The notes under the pieces are model-generated. The model searched no databases. It was not told the origin of the DNA and saw nothing but the letters and a program-made list of their open reading frames with translations. Positions 1 to 9,729 of a stretch of DNA of 63,000 bases are shown here, one piece after another; position 1 is the first letter of the stretch, and each line of letters starts with the position of its first letter. Where the stretch lies: contig CAIIXF020000535.1 in NCBI GenBank assembly GCA_903813345.2, positions 1 to 63,000 of the forward strand, given 5' to 3'. The stretch is from Owenia fusiformis (lineage: Eukaryota; Annelida; Polychaeta; Sabellida; Oweniidae). Both the position numbers and the translations under genes were made by a program.

Positions 1-148
1 TCCTATCCTACCTTCCTTTTTTATTTATCCATCTCTTTCTAGATGACTCAGCTTATTCTGGATGACTCGGCTTATTCTGGATGACTCGGCTAAAAAAAGT
101 CTAGATCTGGAGTCTGAAATTGAACTTCGTTCAATTTCCAAAATCTAG
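1..148 (+). repeat. 3' tail of first Helitron-like tandem unit
   Basis: Partial unit entering from the left edge. It begins in a TCCTA-rich block, passes through the repeated GATGACTCGG boxes, and ends with a perfect 10-bp-arm hairpin (116-138, arms GAAATTGAAC and GTTCAATTTC, loop TTC), a 6 nt spacer and CTAG (145-148) followed by T. Hairpin plus short spacer plus CTAG/T is the known 3' terminus of Helitrons and of DINE/HINE-type non-autonomous relatives. Assignment to Helitrons is inference because no Rep/helicase gene is present. Confidence 0.6.
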
Positions 149-1566
149 TTATTATTATTCTTTATTATTCTTTCCCAGTTTTCTCGATAACCATAAGGCT
201 TCCAATAAAGATCATTATTCAGTCAATTTATGTCCAGTATCTAGTTCCTCGGAAATTGGGTCAAATTTTTATCTAGGTCAAAGGTCAAGAACTAGGTCAA
301 ATCTTACATTTTCAACATTCTGTCATTTATCTTCGTCGTTGTTTATCGTAACTCCTAAATCTTTTTTTTTCATCATGTAGCTTAGAAAAAGCCAAAGCAA
401 AGATATGACATTAGATTTTTGATTACTCTTACCGATTTTTAAATATGGCGTCCAGAAAGTAGGTCACGACAAAAAGTTCTCCAAACTCAACGTATGACAC
501 ATGAACTAAGGGTAGAATTTTCTCAGGATTCCGAATCTGAAAACGAAATTTCGATCTGACTTCCAGTTCGAAAGTTATGGCGTTTTGAAAACTCAAAAAT
601 CGCTAAATTTGGTGCCCGTGTTAAGTCAATGGGAAAAAATATTTTTTTGAAGTGAAAAATACGGTATATAGACTGAGTTCAGCTTCATATAATCAAAGCC
701 TTTAAAAGAAGGGGACCTCAAAAGCCATCTAGCTTCAAAATTTGGACACCGAAATGCCTAGGTCAAAATCTAGGTCAAATTCATAGGTTTTCCTTATTTT
801 TTCGATTCTGACACTACACTTTAATTATATTCTTCGAAATTCTGTATACATATAGCCAAGAATATGCTAATAGTGTTAGCCTTTTGCCGTCAGAAAGTAT
901 TTTGACCCACTTTTGAGATATGGTGTCCGAAAAGTAGGTCAAAATAAAAAGTTCTCCAAATTGAATATATGAGTTATGAATTAAGAGTAGAATTCTGTCA
1001 GGAATCCGAATCTGCAAATCAAATTTCAATCCGACTTCCGGGTCGGAAGTTATGGCGTGTCCGAAAAGTAGGTCAAAATAAAAAATCTCCAAATTTAACG
1101 TATGAGTTATGAATTAGGGGTAGAATTTTGTCAGGAATCCGAATCTGAAAACCAAATTTCGATCCGACTTCTGGTTCGGAAGTGATAGCGTTTTGAAATT
1201 TCGAGAAAAATCGATCTGATGGTATCCTGATAGAAAGTCAAGAGTAGAGAAGAAAATATTGAAAAATTCATCCATCCTTCCTATCTCATCCTACCCTATC
1301 CTTCCTATCTATCCTTCCTTCATATCTTTTCCTTCCTATCCTATCCTATCCTTTCTTCCTATTCTATTCTATCCTATCCTTCTTTCTTATTCTATCCTAT
1401 CGTTCTTTCCTATTCTATCCTATCCTACCTTCCTATTTTATTTATCCACCTCTTTCTAGATGACTCAGCTTATTCTGGATGACTCGGCTTATTCTGGATG
1501 ACTCGGCTAAAAAAAAGTCTAGATCTGGAGTCTGAAATTGAACTTCGTTCAATTTCCAAAATCTAG
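149..1566 (+). repeat. Helitron-like tandem unit, 1418 bp
   Basis: Complete unit running from just after one CTAG to the next (1563-1566). It starts TTATTATT, contains a direct AGGTCA-A-AGGTCA pair at 275-287, several copies of a module with the hairpin ACTTCC...GGAAGT, a (TCCTA)n-like block at about 1269-1443, three GATGACTCGG-type boxes, and the terminal hairpin at 1534-1556. Open frames here (for example in the TCCTA block) are low-complexity and not credible genes. Confidence 0.6.
1269..1443 (+). repeat. (TCCTA)n pyrimidine-rich microsatellite block
   Basis: Degenerate TCCTA/TTCCTA tandem run inside a unit. Equivalent blocks occur at about 2687-2868, 9426-9607 and 11702-11900, always at the same place in the unit, shortly before the GATGACTCGG boxes. 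An internal microsatellite is typical of HINE/DINE-type and of bivalve 'pearl' elements. The Ser/Tyr/Leu/Pro-rich frames across these blocks are composition artefacts. Confidence 0.8.
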
Positions 1567-2959
1567 TTATTCTTTATTATTCTTTCCCAGTTTTCTCGAT
1601 AACCATAAGGCTTCCAATAAAGATCATTATTCAGTCAATTTAGGTCCAGAATCTAGTTCCTCGGAAATTGGGTCAAATTTTTATCTAGGTCAAAGGTCAA
1701 GAACTAGGTCAAATCCAGTACTTTGTCACTTTTTTCGATTTTCTCGGTCGTCCTTCAATATTTTCGATCCGGGTTTTTTTCATTGTGTTCCTTTTAAAAA
1801 AGTAGGAAACCTAGGGTCGATTTAGTTTTTTGATATCTCAAACCGATTTCGAGATATCAGTGTCCGAAAACGAGGTCCAAAAAAAAGTTCTCCGAATCAA
1901 ATGTCCAGGATATTAGTCTTATAGGAAATTTTCTCAGGATTCCGAATCTGAAAACGAAATTTGGATCTGACTTCCAGTTCGGAAGTTATGGCGTTTTGAA
2001 AACTCAAAAATCGCTAAATTTGGTGCCCATGTTAAGTCAATGGGAAAAAATATTTTTTTGAAGTGAAAAATACGGAATATAGACTGCGTTCAGCTTCATA
2101 TAATCAAAGCCTTTAAAAGAAGGGGACCTCAAAAGCCATCTAGCTTCACAATTTGGACACCGAAATGCCTAGGTCAAAATCTAGGTCAAATTCATAGATT
2201 TTCCTTATTTTTTCGATTCTGACACTACACTTTAATTATATTCTTCGAAATTGTGTATACATGTAGCCAAGAATATGCTAATAGTGTTAGCCTTTTGCCG
2301 TCAGAAAGTATTTTGACCCACTTTTGAGATATGGTGTCCGAAAAGTAGGTCAAAATAAAAAGTTCTCCAAATTGAATATATGAGTTATGAATTAAGAGTA
2401 CAATTTTGTCAGGAATCCGAATCTGCAAACCAAATTTCGATCCGATTTCCGGTTCGGAAGTTATGGCGTGTCCGAAAAGTAGGTCAAAATAAAAAATCTC
2501 CAAATTTAACGTATGAGTTATGAATTAGGGGTAGAATTTTGTCAGGAATCCGAATCTGCAAACCAAATTTCGATCCGACTTCCGGTTCGGAAGTGATAGC
2601 GTTTTAAAATTTCGAGAAAAATCGATCTGATGGTATCCTGATAGAAAGTCAAGAGTAGAGAAGAAAATATTGAAAAATTCATCCATCCTCATATCTCATC
2701 CTACCCTATCCTTCCTATCTATCCTTCCCTCATATCTTTTCCTTCCTATCCTTCCTATCCTATCCTATCCTTTCTTCCTATTCTATTCTATCCTATCCTT
2801 CTTTCTTATTCTATCCTATCGTTCTTTCCTATTCTATCCTTTCCTACCTTCCTATTTTATTTATCCATCTCTTTCCAGATGACTCAGCTTATTCTGGATG
2901 ACTCGGCTTATTCTGGATGACTCGGCTAAAAAAAGTCTAGATCTGGAGTCTAGATCTAG
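1567..2959 (+). repeat. Helitron-like tandem unit, 1393 bp, terminal hairpin lost
   Basis: Nearly identical to the preceding unit over most of its length (DR1-type AGGTCA pair at 1687-1699, TCCTA block at 2687-2868). The 3' end differs: the GAAATTGAAC hairpin is missing and CTAG (2956-2959) directly follows a short TCTAGATCT inverted pair. This looks like a small deletion that removed the hairpin. Confidence 0.55.
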
Positions 2960-3190
2960 TTATTATTCTTTATTATTCTTTCCCAGTTTTCTCGATAACC
3001 ATAAGGCTTCCTATAAAGATCATTATTCAGTCAATTTATGTCCAGTATCTAGTTCCTCGGAAATTGGGTCAAATTTTTATCTAGGTCAAAGGTCAAGAAC
3101 TAGGTCAAATCCAGTACTTTGTCACTTTTTTCGATTTTCTCGGTCGTCCTTCAATATTTTCGATCCGGGTTTTTTTCATTGTGTTCCTTA

Positions 3191-4065
3191 TGTTACGTTC
3201 GAAAATAACAGAAAGTAAAAACAGCAATTAACATATGATAACAATATATTTATATTTTGAAAACTAAATAATATAACAATATAACTATAATATAAAGGAG
3301 GTTTAATACTTAAGTGATGTCCAATCAATGATACGGCTTATTCTTGATGTCGATAAATGTCGTTGACGATCCTTGAGAATGTTCCAGAACACGAAATGTT
3401 TCAATAATCGTTAATAGTTCTCCAATGTTTGTAATAATCCAATAATGTTTGTTGTAATCCTATAATGTTCGTATCCAATAATGTTTGATGATAATCCACA
3501 AATGTTTGATGATAATCCACAAATGTTTATGATAATCCACGAATGTATATGATAATCCGTATATAGTGTGTGTTGTAATATATGTCCATATAAAGTCCTC
3601 AGGTTGTGTGTTTATAGTGTTATAAATGTTCCCACAGTAATTATCTACTAAGAAGATGTCCTTTTGATAAACTTTGAAATTCTGCTCTATTTAGTTCCTT
3701 TGAGATGTCCAGTTATGATTACTTAATTATCTGCTAATGAGAGTCACTGTGCTGTTCTTTTTATAATGTGAAAGAATGATCCAGAAACGAATCTTCTGGA
3801 ACTACATCTTGATTGGACATCTTTAGTGACATGATTCAATCTGATTAAATGTTTACTAGTTTCCGAATATTCTAGAAGGTCAAGAGTTAATGAGTCATTC
3901 AGTTCAGTTTTGTTTACAAGATACAGTGTATAATGTCATTGTGACCTTGACCTAAGATCTCTAATGAAGAATAGCTCAACATATACAGCAAGCATAGATT
4001 ACAAATTAAAAAACTATAGGTGAATATAGTAGAATATAATATACATATAGCTCACTACTGTAACA
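3191..4065 (-). repeat. 3' LTR (left on + strand)
   Basis: 875 bp, begins TGTTACG and ends GTAACA on the + strand, giving a perfect 6 bp terminal inverted repeat TGTTAC/GTAACA. It contains an array of imperfect AATGTTTGATGATAATCCAC repeats at about 3400-3560, a likely U3 feature. No difference from the other LTR was found on reading through both. Confidence 0.95.
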
Positions 4066-4080
4066 CCTCCCTCCTTAAAA
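4066..4080 (-). promoter_or_regulatory. Polypurine tract
   Basis: On the minus strand the sequence reads TTTTAAGGAGGGAGG immediately before the 3' LTR. This is the expected position and composition of the plus-strand DNA primer in LTR retrotransposons. Confidence 0.8.
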
Positions 4081-4724
4081 GAAAAGTTTTGAATGCAATG
4101 AAAAACTTTTACAATAATATCTTGAGTAGCGAGCGTTACAATTTTTAAAAGTGAGGTTGAGACTTACATAATATTTGTTTACAATATTCCTTTTTATATG
4201 CAGTATGTTTACAAATAATATAATACTCTCTATCGTTACAGTGTGAGTACAATCTAATAACATATAATGTTCTTATAATCCCATACTACAATAGTATCAA
4301 ACTAAGTTATGCATCAAGTCATAAATACAATACATGCAATAGATCATATAACTTGTACAATAGCATACATTTTTGAGTCTGACAAACACTAAACTAGTAC
4401 AATGTTTTAAATTATCACATGATCTTATGTAAGTATTTCTAATAGTACACTCTGATGTTATCAAGTAATCTTGTGACACTATTTAACGATCACCTATAAT
4501 GCTCACATAATCTAGATACAATCTTATAGTTCATATAATATCAATTTCACTATTTAGGCAAATGTTTTTATATATTGTTAAAATAAAGTGACAGTTATCA
4601 CAAATCTCTAATTTGCCTATCATATAATATAGTCTTGATGAGTTAATCATTATAATTTACAATATCTGACTCTTGAATAACATGCATGTATAGTTGTCAT
4701 TGACATACAAGTTTGGCCTATGAG
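4081..4724. other. AT-rich remnant between pol stop and 3' LTR
   Basis: About 640 bp with no credible coding sequence; the short minus-strand frames here show no retroelement motif. In full-length Gmr1 relatives this position would hold RT and RNase H, so it marks the site of the internal loss. Confidence 0.6.
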
Positions 4725-7688
4725 CTAAGAGCACAAGCTCATGTTGAGTAAAGAAATTTTATCACGCTCAACATACCTTTTCATCATGTGTAGCTCTCTA
4801 CACCTCACAGGGGTAGTTTTATCAATGCAAATGAAATCATTCAGCACTGAGTCAGACTTTGAGTAAGATTTAAGCTCTTTTGAAAGCCCAACAAATGTGA
4901 AATTGTTGATTTGTGATTTCACAATATACTTGGTTTTGCTATTCCTAAGCATAAGGAGTGATTTTATTTCTGGAGACTGTGTGGCCATTGATAGAATAGT
5001 GAGCAGATATTGATTATCAGATTTTGTTTTTGGTAATGGACCAACACAGTCAATAAGAACCTTACTGAATGGTTCATCAAATGCAGGTATAAGTTGTAAA
5101 GGAGCAATTGAGATTTTCTGGTTAGATTTCCCAACCATTTGACATGTATGACAAGACCTACAATACTCTTGGACATCTTGTTTTAATTTGGGCCAAAAGA
5201 AATGATTGAGTATTTTTTGGTATGTTTTAGTTACTCCTAAATGACCTGCCATGGGAGAATCATGAGCTAGACTCAAGATTTCCTTATGATATGATTTTGG
5301 GACAACAATTTGATGTACAATTGCCCAATCGTCTTCAGGGGAAGCTTCAGGAGGTCTCCACTTTCGCATTAATATGCCATCCTTTTTGTAGAAACAAACA
5401 GGGACCTTGTCAGCTTCATCAATAGTAAGACATCTTTTATGAAGATCAATGAGTGATGGATCATGCTCTTGTTCATAAATTAACATGTGTTTAGAATGAG
5501 GATCATTTTTCAAAGAATCACTATCAGAAATAGAGGATGAAACCTCAGAACTAGAAGAGGATGAAACCTCAGAACAAGGAGGGGATGAAACCTCATGAAC
5601 ACTAGCAGAAGAAGATGAAACTTCATCAGAACTAGCAAGAGCGGGCGAAACCGCATTAAAATAGTGATCCTGCTCAGAAGGTGAATCACCCCTGGCAATA
5701 GGCTTTTTCAATGAAGAATATGCCTCATTAGATCGCTGCTTGGCTTGAACAATAGACTGTTTCAATGAAGAATTTGCCTTTAAAATAGGATAAGGACCAT
5801 CTTTAACAAGTGGTGAGTGACATTCATCATCAAACAAGGAGCTTAAAAACCCACTATCAAAGTCATCTCCCACAGATGAATCCCCGCTATTAGCTAACTT
5901 TTTAGCCATAGCCCTAGTAACAGCACAAGCAGGATATATATCAGAGTCCTCTTGGACAGAATCCTCAATAGAACAAGGCTGATCAGAAACAATGGGGTCT
6001 AATGATACCTTACCCCCAGCTAAATCATTGCCTAAAAGCAATGCGACTCCTTCAACAGGAAGTTGTGGCCTAACACCAACAATAACTGGCCCTTTGACTA
6101 ACTCTGATGTGATATGAATACGATGGAGGGGAACTTTAGTAAATCCTAATTCAATGCCTTGCATCAAAATATGGGTACCTGTGAATGACTCCTCAGATAA
6201 AGGAAGGACACCTTCTAACAACAATGTCTGAGATGCACCCGTGTCTCTAAGAATCTTAATTGGCTTTGAATTGGTATCATCACTTGACAGTGACACAGAT
6301 CCTTCCGACATGAAAGGCTTATAATCCTCCATAATATCACTATGAGTAGATTTCTCAGTATGAGTATATGAATCCCAAACAATGGGCTTTCTTGAAATGG
6401 GAACAGTAGCACAACCATTCGAATGAGCAGAACCAGACATCTCTCTTCTATTCTTAATCCTATAGCATTCAGAAATAAGATGACCAGGCTTTTTACAATA
6501 ATTACAGGTGACATTTGATTTTGGACCTGAAGAATTTGATTGATCTGATTTTGAGCTAGAACTCTGTGATGAATTAGACTGGTCTTTTGCTTTGTTTGAT
6601 GTATTTGATGATGAGGACTGATTTGATTTAGAGTCATATGAAGGTTTGTTACCCTGATAACCTCTAAAGTTTGAGTTAGGATTACCTTTGATAAAACTAC
6701 CCTTATGAGTAAGAGCATAATCATCAGACAGGGTGGCAGCTTGACTTAAAGTTTCTACCTTGTGTTCATCTAAATAAGTTCTAATGTGATACTGAACACA
6801 GTTTTTAAATTGTTCTATTAGCATAAGCTCTCTGAGCTTTTTAAACTCTTCAGATACATCTTTAGAGACAAGCCACCTGTCAAAAAGCTGCTCTTGCTCT
6901 CGAGCAAACTCAACATGGGTTTGGTCACTCTGTTTGTGGGCATTTCTAAATTTTTGTCTGTAAGCTTCTGGCACTAGTTCATAAGCTTTAAGAATTGCAT
7001 TTTTAATAAGGTCATAATCAGAGCATACTTCTGCTGAGAGAGAGGCAAATATTTCACTTGCTTTACCAATGAATACACTCTGAAGCATAACTGGCCATGC
7101 AGATTTAGGCCAGTCTAGGCTCTGAGCGACTTTTTCAAAATGTGTAAAGTATTTATCAACATTTTTCTCCTGAAATTTAGGTACAAATTTGAGAAATTTT
7201 GAAGCGTCAAACCTATTTTCAAAATGTTGATGCATAGTAGCATGTTCATCAGTTTTGGATTGAGCTTCTATCTCAAGACGTTTCAATTCAATTTCTCTTT
7301 GAATTTCTTGTTCTCTTAATTTTATTTCTTTTTCACTTTGAATTTCTAACTCTTTTTCTCTCAATTCTCTTTCATTTTGCAATTCTTTCTCTCTCATTTC
7401 ATTTTGTAATTTGAGTTCAAGTTCTCTCATTTGTAATTGCTGTTGAAATTCAGTAGGATCAACATGCTGGGTTGGCTCTACAGTAAGCTTTAATGCTTCT
7501 TCTGGTAATATTTCTTCCGCCACCAAATATGGCACCAGAATATTTTTTATTGCACCTTTTCGGTATGAAGTTTTTACTGCCAAACCAACATGTTTTGCTA
7601 GTGCCAGAAGTTCAGTTTTCTTTAAACTGTCAAATTCCTCCAAAGAGGGCGATCCTAAAAATGTCTCAACCTCAAAACTCATTTTCAA
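4725..7688 (-). CDS. Gag-protease-truncated integrase polyprotein (RT-less)
   Basis: 987 aa. A charged coiled-coil stretch (about residues 75-150, many ELREKELE-type heptads) precedes a retroviral-type gag/capsid domain (about 155-330, with VPEAYRQKFR). Next come a Ser/Asn-rich linker, one CCHC knuckle (CNYCKKPGHLISEC, about 395-410) and an aspartic protease core with DTGA (about 480). After a Ser-rich linker the H2C2 integrase zinc domain appears (HDSPMAGHLG...CRSCHTCQ, about 775-815). The integrase core starts normally (IDCVGPLPKTK) but decays before the second Asp, and a TTPVR piece resembling the RT N-terminus follows just before the stop. Gag and protease look intact; integrase is probably dead and RT/RNase H are absent. 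The start is the first Met of the frame, about 80 bp downstream of the primer-binding site. Confidence 0.9.
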   Translation of the reverse strand: MKMSFEVETFLGSPSLEEFDSLKKTELLALAKHVGLAVKTSYRKGAIKNILVPYLVAEEILPEEALKLTVEPTQHVDPTEFQQQLQMRELELKLQNEMREKELQNERELREKELEIQSEKEIKLREQEIQREIELKRLEIEAQSKTDEHATMHQHFENRFDASKFLKFVPKFQEKNVDKYFTHFEKVAQSLDWPKSAWPVMLQSVFIGKASEIFASLSAEVCSDYDLIKNAILKAYELVPEAYRQKFRNAHKQSDQTHVEFAREQEQLFDRWLVSKDVSEEFKKLRELMLIEQFKNCVQYHIRTYLDEHKVETLSQAATLSDDYALTHKGSFIKGNPNSNFRGYQGNKPSYDSKSNQSSSSNTSNKAKDQSNSSQSSSSKSDQSNSSGPKSNVTCNYCKKPGHLISECYRIKNRREMSGSAHSNGCATVPISRKPIVWDSYTHTEKSTHSDIMEDYKPFMSEGSVSLSSDDTNSKPIKILRDTGASQTLLLEGVLPLSEESFTGTHILMQGIELGFTKVPLHRIHITSELVKGPVIVGVRPQLPVEGVALLLGNDLAGGKVSLDPIVSDQPCSIEDSVQEDSDIYPACAVTRAMAKKLANSGDSSVGDDFDSGFLSSLFDDECHSPLVKDGPYPILKANSSLKQSIVQAKQRSNEAYSSLKKPIARGDSPSEQDHYFNAVSPALASSDEVSSSSASVHEVSSPPCSEVSSSSSSEVSSSISDSDSLKNDPHSKHMLIYEQEHDPSLIDLHKRCLTIDEADKVPVCFYKKDGILMRKWRPPEASPEDDWAIVHQIVVPKSYHKEILSLAHDSPMAGHLGVTKTYQKILNHFFWPKLKQDVQEYCRSCHTCQMVGKSNQKISIAPLQLIPAFDEPFSKVLIDCVGPLPKTKSDNQYLLTILSMATQSPEIKSLLMLRNSKTKYIVKSQINNFTFVGLSKELKSYSKSDSVLNDFICIDKTTPVRCRELHMMKRYVERDKISLLNMSLCS

Positions 7689-7771
7689 TTAATTGCTGTC
7701 TTCACAATTTAAATGTACAAGTTTTGGATTTCGAATTTTGAAATATTTGAATTTTAGCTTGTTGTAGTTGT

Positions 7772-7789
7772 ATCCCGGACGAGCCCCCA
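7772..7789 (-). promoter_or_regulatory. Primer-binding site, tRNA-Pro type
   Basis: On the minus strand it reads TGGGGGCTCGTCCGGGAT, 5 nt downstream of the 5' LTR. These 18 bases equal the classical proline-tRNA primer-binding site known from murine gammaretroviruses and reflect the conserved 3' end of tRNA-Pro. Confidence 0.9.
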
Positions 7790-7794
7790 ATTTC

Positions 7795-8669
7795 TGTTAC
7801 GTTCGAAAATAACAGAAAGTAAAAACAGCAATTAACATATGATAACAATATATTTATATTTTGAAAACTAAATAATATAACAATATAACTATAATATAAA
7901 GGAGGTTTAATACTTAAGTGATGTCCAATCAATGATACGGCTTATTCTTGATGTCGATAAATGTCGTTGACGATCCTTGAGAATGTTCCAGAACACGAAA
8001 TGTTTCAATAATCGTTAATAGTTCTCCAATGTTTGTAATAATCCAATAATGTTTGTTGTAATCCTATAATGTTCGTATCCAATAATGTTTGATGATAATC
8101 CACAAATGTTTGATGATAATCCACAAATGTTTATGATAATCCACGAATGTATATGATAATCCGTATATAGTGTGTGTTGTAATATATGTCCATATAAAGT
8201 CCTCAGGTTGTGTGTTTATAGTGTTATAAATGTTCCCACAGTAATTATCTACTAAGAAGATGTCCTTTTGATAAACTTTGAAATTCTGCTCTATTTAGTT
8301 CCTTTGAGATGTCCAGTTATGATTACTTAATTATCTGCTAATGAGAGTCACTGTGCTGTTCTTTTTATAATGTGAAAGAATGATCCAGAAACGAATCTTC
8401 TGGAACTACATCTTGATTGGACATCTTTAGTGACATGATTCAATCTGATTAAATGTTTACTAGTTTCCGAATATTCTAGAAGGTCAAGAGTTAATGAGTC
8501 ATTCAGTTCAGTTTTGTTTACAAGATACAGTGTATAATGTCATTGTGACCTTGACCTAAGATCTCTAATGAAGAATAGCTCAACATATACAGCAAGCATA
8601 GATTACAAATTAAAAAACTATAGGTGAATATAGTAGAATATAATATACATATAGCTCACTACTGTAACA
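7795..8669 (-). repeat. 5' LTR (right on + strand)
   Basis: 875 bp copy of the LTR at 3191-4065, apparently without substitutions. It is followed by CTTA, the right copy of the target duplication, after which the interrupted Helitron-like unit resumes at TATAAAAAAGTAGG. Confidence 0.95.
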
Positions 8670-9729
8670 CTTATAAAAAAGTAGGAAACCTAGAGTCGAT
8701 TTAGTTTTTTGATATCTCAAACCGATTTCGAGATATCAGTGTCCGAAAACGAGGTCCAAAAAAAAGTTCTCCGAATCAAATGTCCAGGATATTAGTCTTA
8801 TAGGAAATTTTCTCAGGATTCCGAATCTGAAAACGAAATTTTGATCCGACTTCCAGTTCGGAAGTTATGGCGTTTTGAAAACTCAAAAATCGCTAAATTT
8901 GGTGCCCATGTTAAGTCAATGGGAAAAAATATTTTTTTGAAGTGAAAAATACGGAATATAGACTGAGTTCAGCTTCATATAATCAAAGCCTTTAAAAGAA
9001 GGGGACCTCAAAAGCCATCTAGCTTCACAATTTGGACACCGAAATGCCTAGGTCAAAATCTAGGTCAAATTCATAGGTTTTCCTTATTTTTTCGATTCTG
9101 AAACTACACTTTAATTATATTCTTCGAAATTGTGTATACATGTAGCCAAGAATATGCTAATAGTGTTAGCCTTTTGCCGTCAGAAAGTATTTTGACCCAC
9201 TTTTGAGATATGGTGTCCGAAAAGTAGGTCAAAATAAAAAATCTCCAAATTTAACGTATGAGTTATGAATTAGGGGTAGAATTTTGTCAGGAATCCGAAT
9301 CTGCAAACCAAATTTCGATCCGACTTCCGGTTCGGAAGTGATAGCGTTTTGAAATTTCGAGAAAAATCGATCTGATGGTATCCTGATAGAAAGTCAAGAG
9401 TAGAGAAGAAAATATTGAAAAATTCATCCATCCTCCTATCTCATCCTACCCTATCCTTCCTATCTATCCTTCCTTCATATCTTTTCCTTCCTATCCTTCC
9501 TATCCTATCCTATCCTATCCTTTCTTCCTATTCTATTCTATCCTATCCTTCTTTCTTATTCTATCCTATCGTTCTTTCCTATTCTATCCTACCTTCCTAT
9601 TTTATTTATCCATCTCTTTCTAGATGACTCAGCTTATTCTGGATGACTCGACTTATTCTGGATGACTCGGCTAAAAAAAGTCTAGATCTGGAGTCTAAAA
9701 TTGAACTTCGTTCAATTTCCAAAATCTAG

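Larger units (their letters stand above)
3191..8669 (-). mobile_element. Gmr1-like Ty3/gypsy LTR retrotransposon lacking reverse transcriptase
   Basis: Complete insertion on the minus strand: two 875 bp LTRs, a primer-binding site, a polypurine tract and a 4 bp target duplication CTTA on both sides. The single long ORF carries gag, a CCHC knuckle, a DTGA protease and an integrase zinc domain. Protease followed directly by integrase is the hallmark order of the Gmr1 clade, in which RT and RNase H follow integrase. Here those 3' domains are gone. The LTRs appear identical by eye over their full length, so the insertion is very young and the element was probably mobilised by enzymes supplied in trans. 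Confidence 0.9.
2960..9729 (+). repeat. Helitron-like tandem unit interrupted by an LTR retrotransposon
   Basis: Unit of about 1287 bp once the 5479 bp insertion (3191-8669) and its 4 bp target duplication are removed. The uninterrupted order TTCCTTATAAAAAAG is visible in the sister unit near 10160, which proves the insertion point. One internal module present in earlier units (a roughly 120 bp GGTCAAAATAAAAAG-type block) is missing near 9235. It ends in the hairpin at 9698-9718 and CTAG at 9726-9729. Confidence 0.6.

Noticed and set aside
1259-1459. Open frame rich in Ser/Ile/Leu/Tyr/Pro across the TCCTA block (also at 2670 and 9415)
   Set aside because: Pure product of the pentanucleotide repeat; no start context, motif or constraint, and it recurs in every unit.
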